A stretch of DNA of 59,711 nucleotides from Deltaproteobacteria bacterium (GCA_026388735.1 JAPLJG010000052.1:1-59711), one strand, 5' to 3'. Positions 16,914-26,749 are shown, counted from the stretch's first letter. The notes: a model not told the origin generated them from the sequence alone. Made by a program: numbers and translations.

Positions 16914-17732
16914 ATGCAAAATTTCCCCATATCACCCCGGGCCATGGCCGGGAGTCTCTGGCACAACCGGAGCCTGATCTGGTTGCTGGTCGTGCGGGAG
17001 GTGGCAGGCCGCTACCGGGGCTCGATTCTGGGCATACTCTGGTCGTTTTTTAATCCGGTTTTCATGTTGGCGGTATATACCTTTGTCTTCAGCGTGGTCT
17101 TCAAGGCGCGCTGGGGGGCCAGCGATGAATCTAGGGCCGAATTCGCCCTGATCCTTTTTGCCGGCCTCCTGGTTTTCAACCTCTTCGTCGAATGTATCAA
17201 CCGCGCCCCTATGCTGATTTTGGCCAATATCAACTATGTGAAAAAGGTGGTGTTCCCGCTGGAGATCCTCCCCTGGGTCGCCTTTGGCGCCGCACTGTTC
17301 CATGCCCTGGTCAGCCTTGCAGTCTGGCTGCTCTTTTCTTTTTGGGTTTTTGGGGTGCCTCAGGTCACCCTGTTGTTTTTTCCCCTGGTTTTGGTGCCCC
17401 TTGGCCTGCTGGTCATGGGGCTGTCCTGGTTTCTTGCCGCCCTTGGGGTCTTTCTTCGGGATGTGGTCCAGTTGGTCGGGGTTATGACCACAGTCCTGCT
17501 GTTTCTTACCCCCATCTTCTATCCGGTTTCCGCCATCCCGGAGCGATATCGTCTTTTTCTCCATCTCAATCCCCTGACCTTCATTGTCGAGCAGAGTCGC
17601 GACCTGCTCATCTTCGGCTCCGGGCTCGCGTGGGGGCGGCTGGGGTTGTTGACAGCCTTTGCTTTTCTGGTGGCCTGGCTCGGCTTCGCCTGGTTTCAGA
17701 AAACCAGGAAAGGGTTTGCCGATGTCCTCTGA
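16914..17732 (+). CDS. polysaccharide ABC exporter permease (Wzm type)
   Basis: A 272-residue ABC-2 permease. The N-terminus carries the typical amphipathic start and the motif LLVVREVAGRYRGSILGILW, followed by six predicted membrane helices ending with LLTAFAFLVAWLGFAWF. In this family the permease moves undecaprenyl-linked O-antigen or capsule chains across the inner membrane. The stop codon overlaps the start of the ATPase gene by 11 nt, so the two are co-translated. Confidence 0.92.
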   Translation: MQNFPISPRAMAGSLWHNRSLIWLLVVREVAGRYRGSILGILWSFFNPVFMLAVYTFVFSVVFKARWGASDESRAEFALILFAGLLVFNLFVECINRAPMLILANINYVKKVVFPLEILPWVAFGAALFHALVSLAVWLLFSFWVFGVPQVTLLFFPLVLVPLGLLVMGLSWFLAALGVFLRDVVQLVGVMTTVLLFLTPIFYPVSAIPERYRLFLHLNPLTFIVEQSRDLLIFGSGLAWGRLGLLTAFAFLVAWLGFAWFQKTRKGFADVL

Positions 17733-18936
17733 TCCAGTTATCCGCCTGAACAATCTCGGGAAGTGTTATCATCTCTACGACAAGCCTCGGGACCGTCTGT
17801 TGCAGATGTTGTCGTGGGGAAGGCGTCGGTATTACCGTGAATTTTGGGCTCTCCGCGATGTTTCCCTTGAGATCGGCCGAGGGGATGTGGTAGGCATTAT
17901 CGGCTGTAACGGAGCCGGAAAATCCACCCTGTTGCAGCTTGTCTGCGGCACCCTCAACCCCACGCACGGGGAGATCAATGTCCATGGGCGGGTGGCGGCC
18001 CTTCTTGAGCTGGGTGCGGGGTTTAACCCGGAATTCACCGGTCGCGAGAATGTGGTGATGAGCGCGGCGGTTATGGGCTTGAGTTCGGACGAAGTTGAGG
18101 CGCGGCTCGAAGAGATCATCGATTTTTCCGGGATTCGCAGTTTTATTGACCAACCGGTCAAAACGTATTCCAGCGGCATGTATGTGCGGTTGGCGTTTTC
18201 GGTTGCCACCTCGGTCGACCCCGATATTTTGGTGATCGACGAGGCCTTGTCTGTGGGCGACGGGGCCTTTGCCAGGAAGAGTTTTGAACGCATCATGGCC
18301 TTAAAGGACCGCGGGGCGACGATTCTCTTTTGCTCGCATGCAATGTACCACGTCGATGCACTGTGCGAGCGCGCATTATGGTTGGATCGGGGCGAGGTGC
18401 GGATGTTCGATTCCGCGCAGAAGGTGACGGCGGCTTACAACGCCTTTCTGGCCCGGGAAAATCCGCCGACCGTCGGGCAGGACACGCCCGCCCCTGCCTC
18501 CGTCGCTGCGGTCGGTACGGCACGCATCCTGCGCGTTTCCACTCGGTGCGACGGCATCGAAGGTCGCCGGCTGACAGTGGTCTCCCGCAACAGTACGGTG
18601 GAACTCTCTGTTGAATTTGCTTCTGATCCTATCCTGCCCTGCCCGAGTGTGGCGCTGGGTATCGAAAATGATGCCGGCGTGGGGGTGACCAGCGCCATCG
18701 GCTTCGGTGAGACCGGGGCGGTGAAGCGCACGCCGGATGGCGCTGGATGCGCGACAGTGATTTTCCCGGAGATTCCCCTGCTCAAGGGGCGCTATCACGT
18801 GACGGTCTTTCTTGCCTGCGAACGCGGCCTGCATGTCTATGACAGCGCGCCTCGCTGCCTGACCTTGGAGGTGACTCAAGAGGACGCCCTGCAAGGCGTG
18901 GTCGTTTTGCCCCATCAATGGGAGCTGCGTGCATGA
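17722..18936 (+). CDS. polysaccharide ABC exporter ATPase (Wzt type) with C-terminal sugar-binding domain
   Basis: A 404-residue ATPase partner of the upstream permease. Walker A GCNGAGKST (about residue 60), TGRENV and the Wzt-type signature YSSGMYVRLAF, Walker B DILVIDEALSVGD and H-loop FCSHAM are present. After about residue 245 a separate domain follows (ARILRVSTRCDG to LEVTQED), matching the position of the Wzt carbohydrate-binding domain that recognises the chain terminus, which implies a capped polysaccharide. The start 17722 is chosen because GGAAAGGG lies upstream and the domain begins there. It shares ATGA with the next gene. Confidence 0.92.
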   Translation: MSSDPVIRLNNLGKCYHLYDKPRDRLLQMLSWGRRRYYREFWALRDVSLEIGRGDVVGIIGCNGAGKSTLLQLVCGTLNPTHGEINVHGRVAALLELGAGFNPEFTGRENVVMSAAVMGLSSDEVEARLEEIIDFSGIRSFIDQPVKTYSSGMYVRLAFSVATSVDPDILVIDEALSVGDGAFARKSFERIMALKDRGATILFCSHAMYHVDALCERALWLDRGEVRMFDSAQKVTAAYNAFLARENPPTVGQDTPAPASVAAVGTARILRVSTRCDGIEGRRLTVVSRNSTVELSVEFASDPILPCPSVALGIENDAGVGVTSAIGFGETGAVKRTPDGAGCATVIFPEIPLLKGRYHVTVFLACERGLHVYDSAPRCLTLEVTQEDALQGVVVLPHQWELRA

Positions 18937-19937
18937 CGGAATTTTCACCACGCGAATGCCGCATTGGAGACCGCTGTTTTTTGCTGCGGGAAGTCGGCGT
19001 TCAAGACCGGGCAGCGGTGTTGGACCTGTTCGTGCGAGTTTTCGGTGAGACGCCGCCCGCCACCTGGTACGAATGGAAATATGGTGAAGAAGGTCTCGAT
19101 GGGAAAGCGTATGGTTTGTGGGAGGAAACCGGCCGGCTTGTCGCGCATTTAGCTGGATTTCCACGTCTGATCAGTTGGCGCGGAAAGCAGATCGACGCCA
19201 TACAAATCGGCGACATGATGGTGGCGCCGGAAGCGCGCGGCGAGCTTACCCGCCGCGGGCCGCTTTATCAGGTCTGCTCCGCTTTTTTTGCCAGATGGGT
19301 TGGCGTCGGCAGACCGTACGCTTTGGCTTTTGGTTTTACCCACGAAAGAGCCATGCGGCTGATTGAAATCATCGGTCTTTTCGTCAAGGTCGAGACGATC
19401 CAGCGGCTTGTCTGGTCCGCTGACTCAGCACGTTTGCCGTGGGGCTGGAAAATGACAAACGTGGCGTCCTCGGCGCCGGATTTCGACCGTATTATTGCAT
19501 TAGCCTGGCGCAAGATGGAGCAAGAAGGCAAGGAGCACATTCTTGGAGTGCGCAACGCGGCCCAGTTGCGTGCGAGGTTCGTGGCGCGGCCGGGGATGAG
19601 GCACCGTTTCCTAGTGATTTCTCGTTGTTGGTTCGGTCCCTGTGCTGTGGTCATCGTTCGTGATGAGGGGAACAGTGTTTTGCGCTGGCTCGATTTCGTC
19701 GGTCCGCGTATGGCGCTGCCCGCCGCCGCCGCCGCCGTGCGTCGCGTCGCCGCAGAGGTCGGCATCGCCGAGGTCGAAATCTGGGCCAGTGCAGCCGCCC
19801 AAGCGGATTTGTTGGCCATCGGTGCGCAGCCTGCGGGCACGGCGGCGCACCTGGCACTGGCCCAGGCCTCCTGCTGCCCGGACGATTCCTTGGCGAGCAA
19901 AGGCTGGTGGCTTTCCGGGGATACCGACTATCTATGA
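18933..19937 (+). CDS. GNAT-like acetyltransferase of the glycan cluster
   Basis: A 334-residue protein. The first 150 residues resemble a GNAT N-acyltransferase fold (FLLREVGVQDRAAVLDLFVR, WYEWKYGEE, QIGDMMVAPEARG, RGPLYQVCSAFFA), as seen in proteins of polysaccharide loci that modify sugars or anchor them. The rest may be a second GNAT-like half. The start ATG overlaps the Wzt stop (ATGA), so it belongs to the export operon. Substrate unknown. A hairpin terminator follows 21 nt after the stop. Confidence 0.65.
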   Translation: MTEFSPRECRIGDRCFLLREVGVQDRAAVLDLFVRVFGETPPATWYEWKYGEEGLDGKAYGLWEETGRLVAHLAGFPRLISWRGKQIDAIQIGDMMVAPEARGELTRRGPLYQVCSAFFARWVGVGRPYALAFGFTHERAMRLIEIIGLFVKVETIQRLVWSADSARLPWGWKMTNVASSAPDFDRIIALAWRKMEQEGKEHILGVRNAAQLRARFVARPGMRHRFLVISRCWFGPCAVVIVRDEGNSVLRWLDFVGPRMALPAAAAAVRRVAAEVGIAEVEIWASAAAQADLLAIGAQPAGTAAHLALAQASCCPDDSLASKGWWLSGDTDYL

Positions 19938-19958
19938 GAAGACTGGTCGAGTACGGAC

Positions 19959-19980
19959 ACGGGTTTTTACCCGTTTTTTG
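19959..19980 (+). terminator. Rho-independent terminator of the Wzm/Wzt operon
   Basis: ACGGGT (19959-19964), loop TTTT, ACCCGT (19969-19974), then a run of T. It follows the acetyltransferase stop by 21 nt. Confidence 0.75.
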
Positions 19981-20211
19981 TTGACAGGTTGGTCGGCAGC
20001 TAGTATTGAAGAAACCTTAATTGCTTGGCCGGTGTAGGTGACACGGGTTTGGCGTTTACGCCCCCAGTTTTTCTTGTCAGGCATACCGAAAGGGATTTTT
20101 GTCCCCTTCCCCGCGGGCCGAGACTGGTCGGCTTCAGTGAAGACAGACTCACCTCTTGAGACGAACCTCCCCCCGCCCGCTTTATTTGCCTGCAGCAGGA
20201 CAATTGCAACC
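19981..20211 (-). other. gene-free spacer with a possible transposase remnant
   Basis: No intact gene lies here. On the minus strand an open frame of about 60 codons (FVSRGESVF, GKGTKIPFGMPDKKNWGRKR, TRVTYTGQAIKV) has the basic character of a piece of a DDE transposase, with no start or ends of its own. The family is not identified. The next gene's promoter must also lie in this stretch. Confidence 0.3.
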
Positions 20212-21060
20212 ATGACAGAAGAAAACGGCATGAGCCCGGCCGTCAGGGTCGGTGATTTTTATCAGTGGATCCGAGAAGACTGGATCGCCATTAGCGCCGA
20301 CGCCCAAGGCAACAGTCCGGGACTGCTTAATTTCGGCTTTTGGCAACCCGGAACCTCCAATCTGTTCGAGGCCCAGATGGCCATGTACGACAGGATAATC
20401 GGCTGGCTGGATTCCCTGTCCCCCGAATGGAAGGGGCTGGAAATCGGTTGCGGTATAGGAGGAACCGCTGTCAGGCTGACCGCCGAGACCGGGGTCGGCC
20501 TGACCTGTCTCGATTTGGTTGGCATCCAGCTGGATTATGCCCGCAAGCGGGCCCGTGAGGCTGGAGTGACGGACAAAGTCGATTTCAAACAGGGCGATGC
20601 CATGGCCATGGATCTGCCCGACAACCATTATGATTTCAGCTACAGCATGGAATCCACTTTTCATTATCCCGATGTGCCGGCATTCCTCCGAGAAAACCAC
20701 CGGGTGCTCAAGCCGGGCGCCCGGGGTGTGATCGCCGATATAACCTGCGAATGTCCCGAGGCGGTAATGTTTCGGGAAGGGAATTACTTCTACGGCTTTG
20801 ACCAGATGCGGAACTGGCTGACTGCGGCGGGCTTCGAACTGGTGGCGGTTGACCGTATTGGCGATCTGGTTTTTGGCCCGCTTTACCGCTTCATGTGCTC
20901 CATGGCAAGCGGCTCCGACCCTAAGTTGCGCCGTTTCTGGCGACTGGTGCTGAAAAATTATTCTGAGCTGGCGGCCCAAGGGCAAATGGGATATGACATC
21001 TTCGTAGTCCGCAAAGGGCCGGCTGTTCACGCCGCCGCAACCTCAATCCGAGCCGAGTAA
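20212..21060 (+). CDS. SAM-dependent methyltransferase (class I)
   Basis: A 282-residue methyltransferase. Motif I is GLEIGCGIGGTAVRL, motif II LTCLDLVGIQLDYARK, and the post-motif region FKQGDAMAMDLPDNHYDFSYSMESTFHYPD and LKPGARGVIADIT fit methyltransferase type 11 enzymes. The segment around MESTFHYPDVP resembles small-molecule and lipid O- or C-methyltransferases. Inside a glycan cluster it may methylate a sugar, for example to cap the chain. Start at ATG 20212 with AGGA upstream; the 58-codon upstream extension belongs to the spacer. Confidence 0.8.
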   Translation: MTEENGMSPAVRVGDFYQWIREDWIAISADAQGNSPGLLNFGFWQPGTSNLFEAQMAMYDRIIGWLDSLSPEWKGLEIGCGIGGTAVRLTAETGVGLTCLDLVGIQLDYARKRAREAGVTDKVDFKQGDAMAMDLPDNHYDFSYSMESTFHYPDVPAFLRENHRVLKPGARGVIADITCECPEAVMFREGNYFYGFDQMRNWLTAAGFELVAVDRIGDLVFGPLYRFMCSMASGSDPKLRRFWRLVLKNYSELAAQGQMGYDIFVVRKGPAVHAAATSIRAE

Positions 21061-21066
21061 CCGTCG

Positions 21067-21984
21067 ATGCCTGCCCCCTGGGCGGCCCTAGGGCTGCGGT
21101 ATAGATTGGCCTGTTTTCATTTCCTGCAATTACTGGAAAAAACCGGACTGCCCGACCGGCTTTATATAACGATCTGCGGCTGGTTATGGATGCTTTTCGG
21201 CAAAGACACTGAAAAATATGGCGAGTTTCGCCGGATCGGCAAGCGTTTTTCGCTGCCCCTGGGGCTGGCGACTTGGCTGAAATTCCGCCGTCTGCGGGGA
21301 GTAAGCATCGCCTGCATGCTGCGCCTGCACCGCTGGGCCGACGCGGCCGGGGGGCGTCCCCGGCTGGCCGTTGAAAATGCCGAACTGGTCACCCCCCCCG
21401 CCAACGCGGGGGGCAGGGGAGTGCTGGTGCTGACCTACCACCACCATTTCAACTCCACTTTCTGCGCTTTGCTGGGCCGGTATGCCGGCAAGGTTAACGT
21501 ATTTGCCGCCGACCCGAGAAACAGCCCGATTTACCAGCGTTTCAAGCGATTCGCCAAGATCATGTACGGAGGCAGCGAGTCGTTTTTCCGGGGCGGCCGC
21601 TATTTGTATGTGGAGCAGGAAACCAATATGAAACAGGCCCGGGCGATGGCCACGGCCTTCAACAGTGACGCTCTGCTGGTCTCGGTTCATGACTTTCCGG
21701 CGGCCAGGAAACCCTGTCTGGCCGGATTCTTTTACAACCCCGAAGTTTGCTATCCCACCGGGGCTATTGAGCTGGCGCTGGCCAGATCCATGCCGATTGT
21801 TTTTGCCTTCTTGCAGTGGCAGGGCGGGGATCGCTTCAAGTTATGCTTTCGGCCCTGCCAAACGAACAACAGCGTCAGGGCCGTACTGGACTCCTATTTC
21901 GCCACCCTCACAAAAGAGTTTCAGCCCCAACCGGAGTACTGGGAATACTGGCAAAGCCTGGCCACCCCTGAAGAAAGAGCTTGA
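21067..21984 (+). CDS. putative lipid acyltransferase-like protein (LpxL/HtrB-like)
   Basis: A 305-residue protein. The middle section (VLVLTYHHHFNSTFCALLGR, FRGGRYLYVEQETNMKQARAM, LLVSVHDFPAARKPCLAGFF, YPTGAIELALARSMPIVFAF) follows the pattern of the LpxL/HtrB family of acyl-ACP-dependent acyltransferases: a histidine block, a helper region, then the substrate pocket. However, the classical H(X4)D/E motif is not clear (HHHFNS), so function is uncertain. It starts 6 nt after the methyltransferase and is probably co-transcribed with it. It could acylate a sugar, lipid A or a polyketide-like lipid. Confidence 0.5.
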   Translation: MPAPWAALGLRYRLACFHFLQLLEKTGLPDRLYITICGWLWMLFGKDTEKYGEFRRIGKRFSLPLGLATWLKFRRLRGVSIACMLRLHRWADAAGGRPRLAVENAELVTPPANAGGRGVLVLTYHHHFNSTFCALLGRYAGKVNVFAADPRNSPIYQRFKRFAKIMYGGSESFFRGGRYLYVEQETNMKQARAMATAFNSDALLVSVHDFPAARKPCLAGFFYNPEVCYPTGAIELALARSMPIVFAFLQWQGGDRFKLCFRPCQTNNSVRAVLDSYFATLTKEFQPQPEYWEYWQSLATPEERA

Positions 21985-22165
21985 GCGGGAGCCGACCGAA
22001 TGAGAACACCAGTCTTCAGCGGACAATTCGCCAACCGTCGCAAATCATTGTTCGCGGTAAAGATTCTTAGGGACTTGAACATATCCGGATCGTCTTCTCC
22101 GCTGAGGGAGCCAATTTGTATATCGGCTTTTTCGATTTCATAGCCTCAATGAGCCTGCTTGCCAC
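21985..22165. other. short spacer, possible coding debris
   Basis: A 47-codon frame from ATG 22000 to about 22143 (MRTPVFSGQFANRRKSLFAV) lacks recognisable domains and has no good ribosome-binding site. Nothing else is seen. Confidence 0.3.
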
Positions 22166-23875
22166 ATGAATAATCGCTCCTTCCTCGCCATTTCGCTGTC
22201 TGTAGCCGCTGGTCTCGCATTGCTGACATTAGTGTTGCACGGAAGCGCTTTGCGGGGGTTCTGGCGCATTGACGACTCGTGGATTCTCTACTATGTGACC
22301 GAACACCCCGATGCGGCGGGTTATTTCTTTTCTCCAAGGTATTGGCAGGCCTTGGGGGCTGGTTGCTTTACTCCCTGGCTCGCCTTGGAGTACCGGCTGG
22401 ATTTTGTCCTGTTCGGCCTGAACCCGAAAATGTTTTACGCCCATCAGCTTTTCATCATCTGGCTGGCAGCCTTGTTGACATTAATATTGGTACGCCGCCA
22501 TGCCGGCTTGGTCTGGGGTGGAATTGCGGCAACCCTTTTTCTGATGGGGGCACCAACGACGGTTGTTGCCCAACAGATTATAGCGCGTCATTATGCGACC
22601 GGCTTGATCTTCGCCATTCTTGCCATATTGCTCTGGCAGCAGGCTAGCGAGCAACCTCGTCGTAGCGTAATTTTGCGCTGGTTGGCGACCATTTGCTATC
22701 TCTTGGCTATGCTTAACAAAGAAATATTCGCCCCACTGCCTTTGCCGTTGTTTTTTTTTGGTGAAGGGAAGATTTCTTGGCGTGTTCGCGCCATCATCCC
22801 CTTGGCCTTGATCGCAGCTAGCTTTATTTTCTGGCGCTCTCTCATGTTAGGGAAGTTCATCGGAGGCTACACTGATAACCTCTTCGGGATGGATAATCTG
22901 GTCGACTGGTTCACTGTCTTACCAAGAATACTTGTTGGCACCGGTTGGCCGATACTGGCGTTGGGATTGGCACTGTTACTCGCCATTGGCGGGATTGTTC
23001 GGCGCTCTCCCCTTCGACATCTTCTCGTCTTGTTGGCGACGGTTGTTGCGCTCCTGCTACCTTTGCTGGCCCTTCAAGCCAATGCCGATCCAATTAATTT
23101 ACGATATGCCTTTGTCCTTTGGTGGGGGATCTGTATCTTGCTTACCTTGGGTGTCGCACGAACAGTACCAGTCCATTTGGCCCCCGGGATCTTGTTTCCC
23201 CAACTTAGGATGCTTGGTGGGCTTGCGCTAATGCTGATCACAGTGGCTGCTGTTTTTTTGCATGCCCGGACAACCGCGAAGGCTTACGCGGTTGTCACTG
23301 ACAATCTCGATGCGCACGGGCATTTTATGTGGAGTCAAGACGAAACGCTGGGGTACATTCCTCATGGCGAAGCAGCCGGTTTTGCCATAATCTATGCTTA
23401 CCCACTTTTTGTGCTAAAACAACAAGCCCTAGGGAAAAAAACTCCTCATCCTTTCCCTTTTGTCGAGTATGCCAACCAATTTGGTGCTACGTTGCCAATT
23501 TACGCCTACGATCCAGCTGCCGCCAGCATGAAGCTGGCCGTCGAGAAGCCAGGGGGCTTGTCATTTCAGTCAACCATGCCGTTATCCCTAACAATTGACC
23601 GTCGAGATGGTGGATTTTATATGCACGTTGAACAGCCGGTCGACGGGGCATGTTTTCTGATATTTCCGGAGAAGCACATGTCTAGTTCGGTTCCCTGTTC
23701 TATAAATATTAGATTCGACCCCCCAAGCTGGCTTCAGGGAAAATTTCAACTGGTGGTGATCTCCCCGGAAAAGGATTGGAACGCATCACCATGGTTCGAT
23801 TTCCCGGAAAAAGGTTCCATTCTCGCGTGGGACTCTGCCGGAAGTTCCTTACCCATTCCTGGTAAAGTACCATGA
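22166..23875 (+). CDS. polytopic membrane glycosyltransferase-like protein (GT-C fold)
   Basis: A 569-residue protein with about ten membrane helices in the first 400 residues and a soluble C-terminal region of about 160 residues. An early loop after the first helix carries the acidic pair in WRIDDSWILY, the position of the catalytic Asp in GT-C enzymes that use polyprenyl-phosphate sugars. It is likely a periplasm-facing glycosyltransferase decorating the polysaccharide. The next gene (GtrB-like) starts within its last codons (ATGA overlap), suggesting that the two supply and use the same lipid-linked sugar. The codon use looks AT-richer than in neighbours. Confidence 0.65.
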   Translation: MNNRSFLAISLSVAAGLALLTLVLHGSALRGFWRIDDSWILYYVTEHPDAAGYFFSPRYWQALGAGCFTPWLALEYRLDFVLFGLNPKMFYAHQLFIIWLAALLTLILVRRHAGLVWGGIAATLFLMGAPTTVVAQQIIARHYATGLIFAILAILLWQQASEQPRRSVILRWLATICYLLAMLNKEIFAPLPLPLFFFGEGKISWRVRAIIPLALIAASFIFWRSLMLGKFIGGYTDNLFGMDNLVDWFTVLPRILVGTGWPILALGLALLLAIGGIVRRSPLRHLLVLLATVVALLLPLLALQANADPINLRYAFVLWWGICILLTLGVARTVPVHLAPGILFPQLRMLGGLALMLITVAAVFLHARTTAKAYAVVTDNLDAHGHFMWSQDETLGYIPHGEAAGFAIIYAYPLFVLKQQALGKKTPHPFPFVEYANQFGATLPIYAYDPAAASMKLAVEKPGGLSFQSTMPLSLTIDRRDGGFYMHVEQPVDGACFLIFPEKHMSSSVPCSINIRFDPPSWLQGKFQLVVISPEKDWNASPWFDFPEKGSILAWDSAGSSLPIPGKVP

Positions 23876-24831
23876 GCCGCCCCTTACGGCCCGACATGCG
23901 CCCTAAGCTTTCAGTTGTCTGCCCGATGTATAACGAGAGCGCCGTCTTGTCCCCGTTTTTCGCCCGGCTCCTGCCGGCGCTGGAATCGACCGGCGAAACA
24001 TTCGAAATCGTTTGCGTCAATGATGGCAGCCAGGACGACACTTTGGGAAAGCTGCGGGCTTTCCAGGAAAAAATCCCCGGGCTGCGTGTTATCGATCTGT
24101 CGCGCAATTTCGGCAAGGAAGCCGCCTTGACCTGCGGCATCGATCAAGCCAGAGGCGAAGCGGCGATCCCCATCGACTCCGACCTGCAAGATCCGCCGGA
24201 GCTGATTGCCGAGATGGTTCATCTCTGGAAAAAAGGTTTCGACATGGTGCTTGCACAGCGGGTAGACCGTTCGACCGACCACTTTTTCAAGCGCAAGACG
24301 GCGGAGTGGTTTTATCGGCTGCACAATATGGTTTCCGACGTGCCGATTGCCGTCAACGTCGGCGATTTCCGATTGATGGATCGCCGAGTGGTCGAGGCGC
24401 TGAAGTGTTTACCGGAGCGGAGGCGTTTTATGAAAGGCCTGTTCGCTTGGGTGGGTTTCCGTCAGGCGATCCTCCCCTACGTGCGTGAGGTGCGCGAGGC
24501 GGGAGAGAGCAAGTTTTCCGGCTGGCGGCTGTGGAACTTCGCCCTGGAAGGTATCACCTCCTTTTCCACCGTGCCTTTGCGGATCTGGACATACCTTGGG
24601 TCGCTCATCGCGCTGATCGCCTTTGTCTTCGGGGTCTTCCTCATCGGACGCACGTTGGTTTTTGGCCGCGATCTGCCAGGCTATGCCTCGCTGATGACGA
24701 CAGTCCTGTTTCTTGGCGGGATCCAACTGATCGGGCTTGGGGTGATAGGAGAATACATTGGTAGGCTTTACGGTGAGGCCAAGGCGCGCCCTATTTACAT
24801 CATCCGTGAGCGTTACGACGATGCAGCCTAA
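23872..24831 (+). CDS. undecaprenyl/dolichyl-phosphate glycosyltransferase, GtrB-like
   Basis: A 319-residue GT2 enzyme that moves a sugar from NDP-sugar to a polyprenyl phosphate on the cytoplasmic face. Visible: SVVCPMYNESAV, VNDGSQDDT, DSDLQDPPELI (metal site), a QRVDR-type loop, RRFMKGLFAWVGF, and two C-terminal membrane helices (YLGSLIALIAFVFGVFLIG; YASLMTTVLFLGGIQLIGLG) ending with GEYIGRLYGE, the standard GtrB/DPM1-like tail. ATG overlaps the upstream stop (ATGA) and its end overlaps the next gene start. Confidence 0.9.
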   Translation: MSRPLRPDMRPKLSVVCPMYNESAVLSPFFARLLPALESTGETFEIVCVNDGSQDDTLGKLRAFQEKIPGLRVIDLSRNFGKEAALTCGIDQARGEAAIPIDSDLQDPPELIAEMVHLWKKGFDMVLAQRVDRSTDHFFKRKTAEWFYRLHNMVSDVPIAVNVGDFRLMDRRVVEALKCLPERRRFMKGLFAWVGFRQAILPYVREVREAGESKFSGWRLWNFALEGITSFSTVPLRIWTYLGSLIALIAFVFGVFLIGRTLVFGRDLPGYASLMTTVLFLGGIQLIGLGVIGEYIGRLYGEAKARPIYIIRERYDDAA

Positions 24832-26740
24832 TGTTTTGCGCCAGGCTTTCGCGGCAACCAGAATGCTGTCATTTTCACTGGCGCTGTTGGCTATAGCATT
24901 GATTCCCTTATGGCCGAACTGGGTTGAGCAGGTATTGCCGGCAACGCACGAATGGTATCGTTACATGCTGCTGGCTGATTGGTTTGCCAATGCGCAAAGT
25001 TCGGGAATCTTCTATCCACGTTGGTTGCCGCAAATGAATGGCGGGTTTGGCTATCCGCAATTCGTTTTTTATCAGCCGGGGTATTTTTTTCTCCATTCGT
25101 GGACTGTGGCAGTGACCGACGATTTTTTGCTACGGCAATTATTGACACTCAGTTTAATCGCCTTTTTGGGCGGGCTGGGCACGTATTGTTTGGCTCGTTG
25201 TTTTGTTGCCCCCGGCGCTGCGCTGGTTTTGGTTATGCTCTTCCAGATTGCGCCCTATAGCCACATCAATCTTTATGTGCGCGGTGACTTGAGCGAATGG
25301 ATGGTGCTGCAACTGTTGCCCTGGCCGTTTTTTTTCCTGTTCAAGTTCATAGGCATACGGGCCATCAGGCGCTGGCGTGAACGGGCACTCACATGGCTGG
25401 GGCTGTCGCTTTCGACAGCATTGGTCTGCTACTGCCATCCGGTTGCCCTGCTGTTTCTACCGCTGCTCTTATGCGTAGCGGGTGGGCTTTGCCTATGGAG
25501 AAGCCAAAGCTCGTCCTCGTCGCATGTCAAGCAGATCGGCATGGAGCTTATTTGCGCCATCCTGCTGGGTTTGGTGTTGAGCTCACCATATTGGTTGAGC
25601 GTGGTCATGATGAAACCGTTCGCGAATACCAAAGTCGCCCTTATTGGTCAATTTGAAGCCTGGAAAAATACTGCTTCGCTGTTTAATATATTGTTTGGCT
25701 CTTTTGGCAATCCGAAGACATTCAACGGAACGGAATTCATAGGCGCACCGTTTGCGCTGTTGGCTTTGGCTGGTGCCTGGTTTGGGCGGCGTATTCCTCC
25801 GGTATTTGCCGCCGGTTTGATGTATATGGCAATCGTCGTGCTGATCACGCCGGCGGGGCAGTGGTTGTGGCGGATTTATCCTTTTTTATTGATACAGTTT
25901 CCCTGGCGTCTTGCGGTATTCGTGCCATTATTGCAAACCCTATGCATGCTTGGATTTTGGCAAATCCCTATCATTTATCCAGGCTTTCCGAAAAAAAGTC
26001 TGGCAATCGGATTGGCTGGTGCAGTCGGGATACTGGTGGCCTGGTCGCCAATTCTGCGCACCGGTTTTAAGCCGTTGGATATTGTGCATGGCCACGCCCT
26101 TACCCAACAGGAGTTGCTTTGCCTGCAAGATTTTGCACAAATTGCATTGCCCGGCACTTACCTGACAACGCTGGACGCAGGAGAGTGGCAGCCGGCCAAT
26201 GTTGTACGATCTCTGCCATCCACAGCGCGTGGAGCTCCTGGAGATCAGGGTTGCCAGAGTACCCAGCGGCGAGTTATTCAAATGGTAGATCAGGCAGGTC
26301 ACCCGCCAGTGTTCGGGCAATCTGATCCCCGCCCATGGGTAGAGGTGATGTCCGCCAATTGGGCGATTTCTCCTCTTCCAGGGGCCTCACCCTACAATCT
26401 GGCTTCTCAGATGAAAGGCAGCGAGGCGACGAGTGTGGTCATCAATCAGCTTTATCTGCCTGGATGGCGGATCATGGTAGACGATCAACCGCTGACGCGT
26501 CAGGAAATCGAGCGCCGGTTGATGCCGGATGGACGAATGCGTATCGATCTCACACCGGGCAATCATTCCATTCAGGCCTGGTACGACGGGCCGCTGTACT
26601 GGCAAGTGCGTGATTTCATAATTGGCCTGGCGATCATGACAGCTTTGGCTTACTGGTTGCGTCAGTGGCGCGCCACGCGGGGGTGCTTTAGGGACCGTCT
26701 GACTGGCAATTTGTGCGAACAAAACAACGATGCAGCCTGA
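24821..26740 (+). CDS. large polytopic membrane protein, PTPS-related/GT-C type
   Basis: A 639-residue membrane protein. The early periplasmic loop with GFGYPQFVFYQPGYFF matches the 6-pyruvoyl-tetrahydropterin synthase-related membrane domain, considered a GT-C relative. About eleven helices run to residue 450; then comes a soluble region with GWRIMVDDQPL, as in YfhO-like glycosyltransferases, and a last helix. It probably transfers a lipid-linked sugar outside the inner membrane. Start at ATG 24821 overlapping the GtrB-like stop. Confidence 0.65.
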   Translation: MQPNVLRQAFAATRMLSFSLALLAIALIPLWPNWVEQVLPATHEWYRYMLLADWFANAQSSGIFYPRWLPQMNGGFGYPQFVFYQPGYFFLHSWTVAVTDDFLLRQLLTLSLIAFLGGLGTYCLARCFVAPGAALVLVMLFQIAPYSHINLYVRGDLSEWMVLQLLPWPFFFLFKFIGIRAIRRWRERALTWLGLSLSTALVCYCHPVALLFLPLLLCVAGGLCLWRSQSSSSSHVKQIGMELICAILLGLVLSSPYWLSVVMMKPFANTKVALIGQFEAWKNTASLFNILFGSFGNPKTFNGTEFIGAPFALLALAGAWFGRRIPPVFAAGLMYMAIVVLITPAGQWLWRIYPFLLIQFPWRLAVFVPLLQTLCMLGFWQIPIIYPGFPKKSLAIGLAGAVGILVAWSPILRTGFKPLDIVHGHALTQQELLCLQDFAQIALPGTYLTTLDAGEWQPANVVRSLPSTARGAPGDQGCQSTQRRVIQMVDQAGHPPVFGQSDPRPWVEVMSANWAISPLPGASPYNLASQMKGSEATSVVINQLYLPGWRIMVDDQPLTRQEIERRLMPDGRMRIDLTPGNHSIQAWYDGPLYWQVRDFIIGLAIMTALAYWLRQWRATRGCFRDRLTGNLCEQNNDAA

Positions 26741-26749
26741 GTCAAAGAA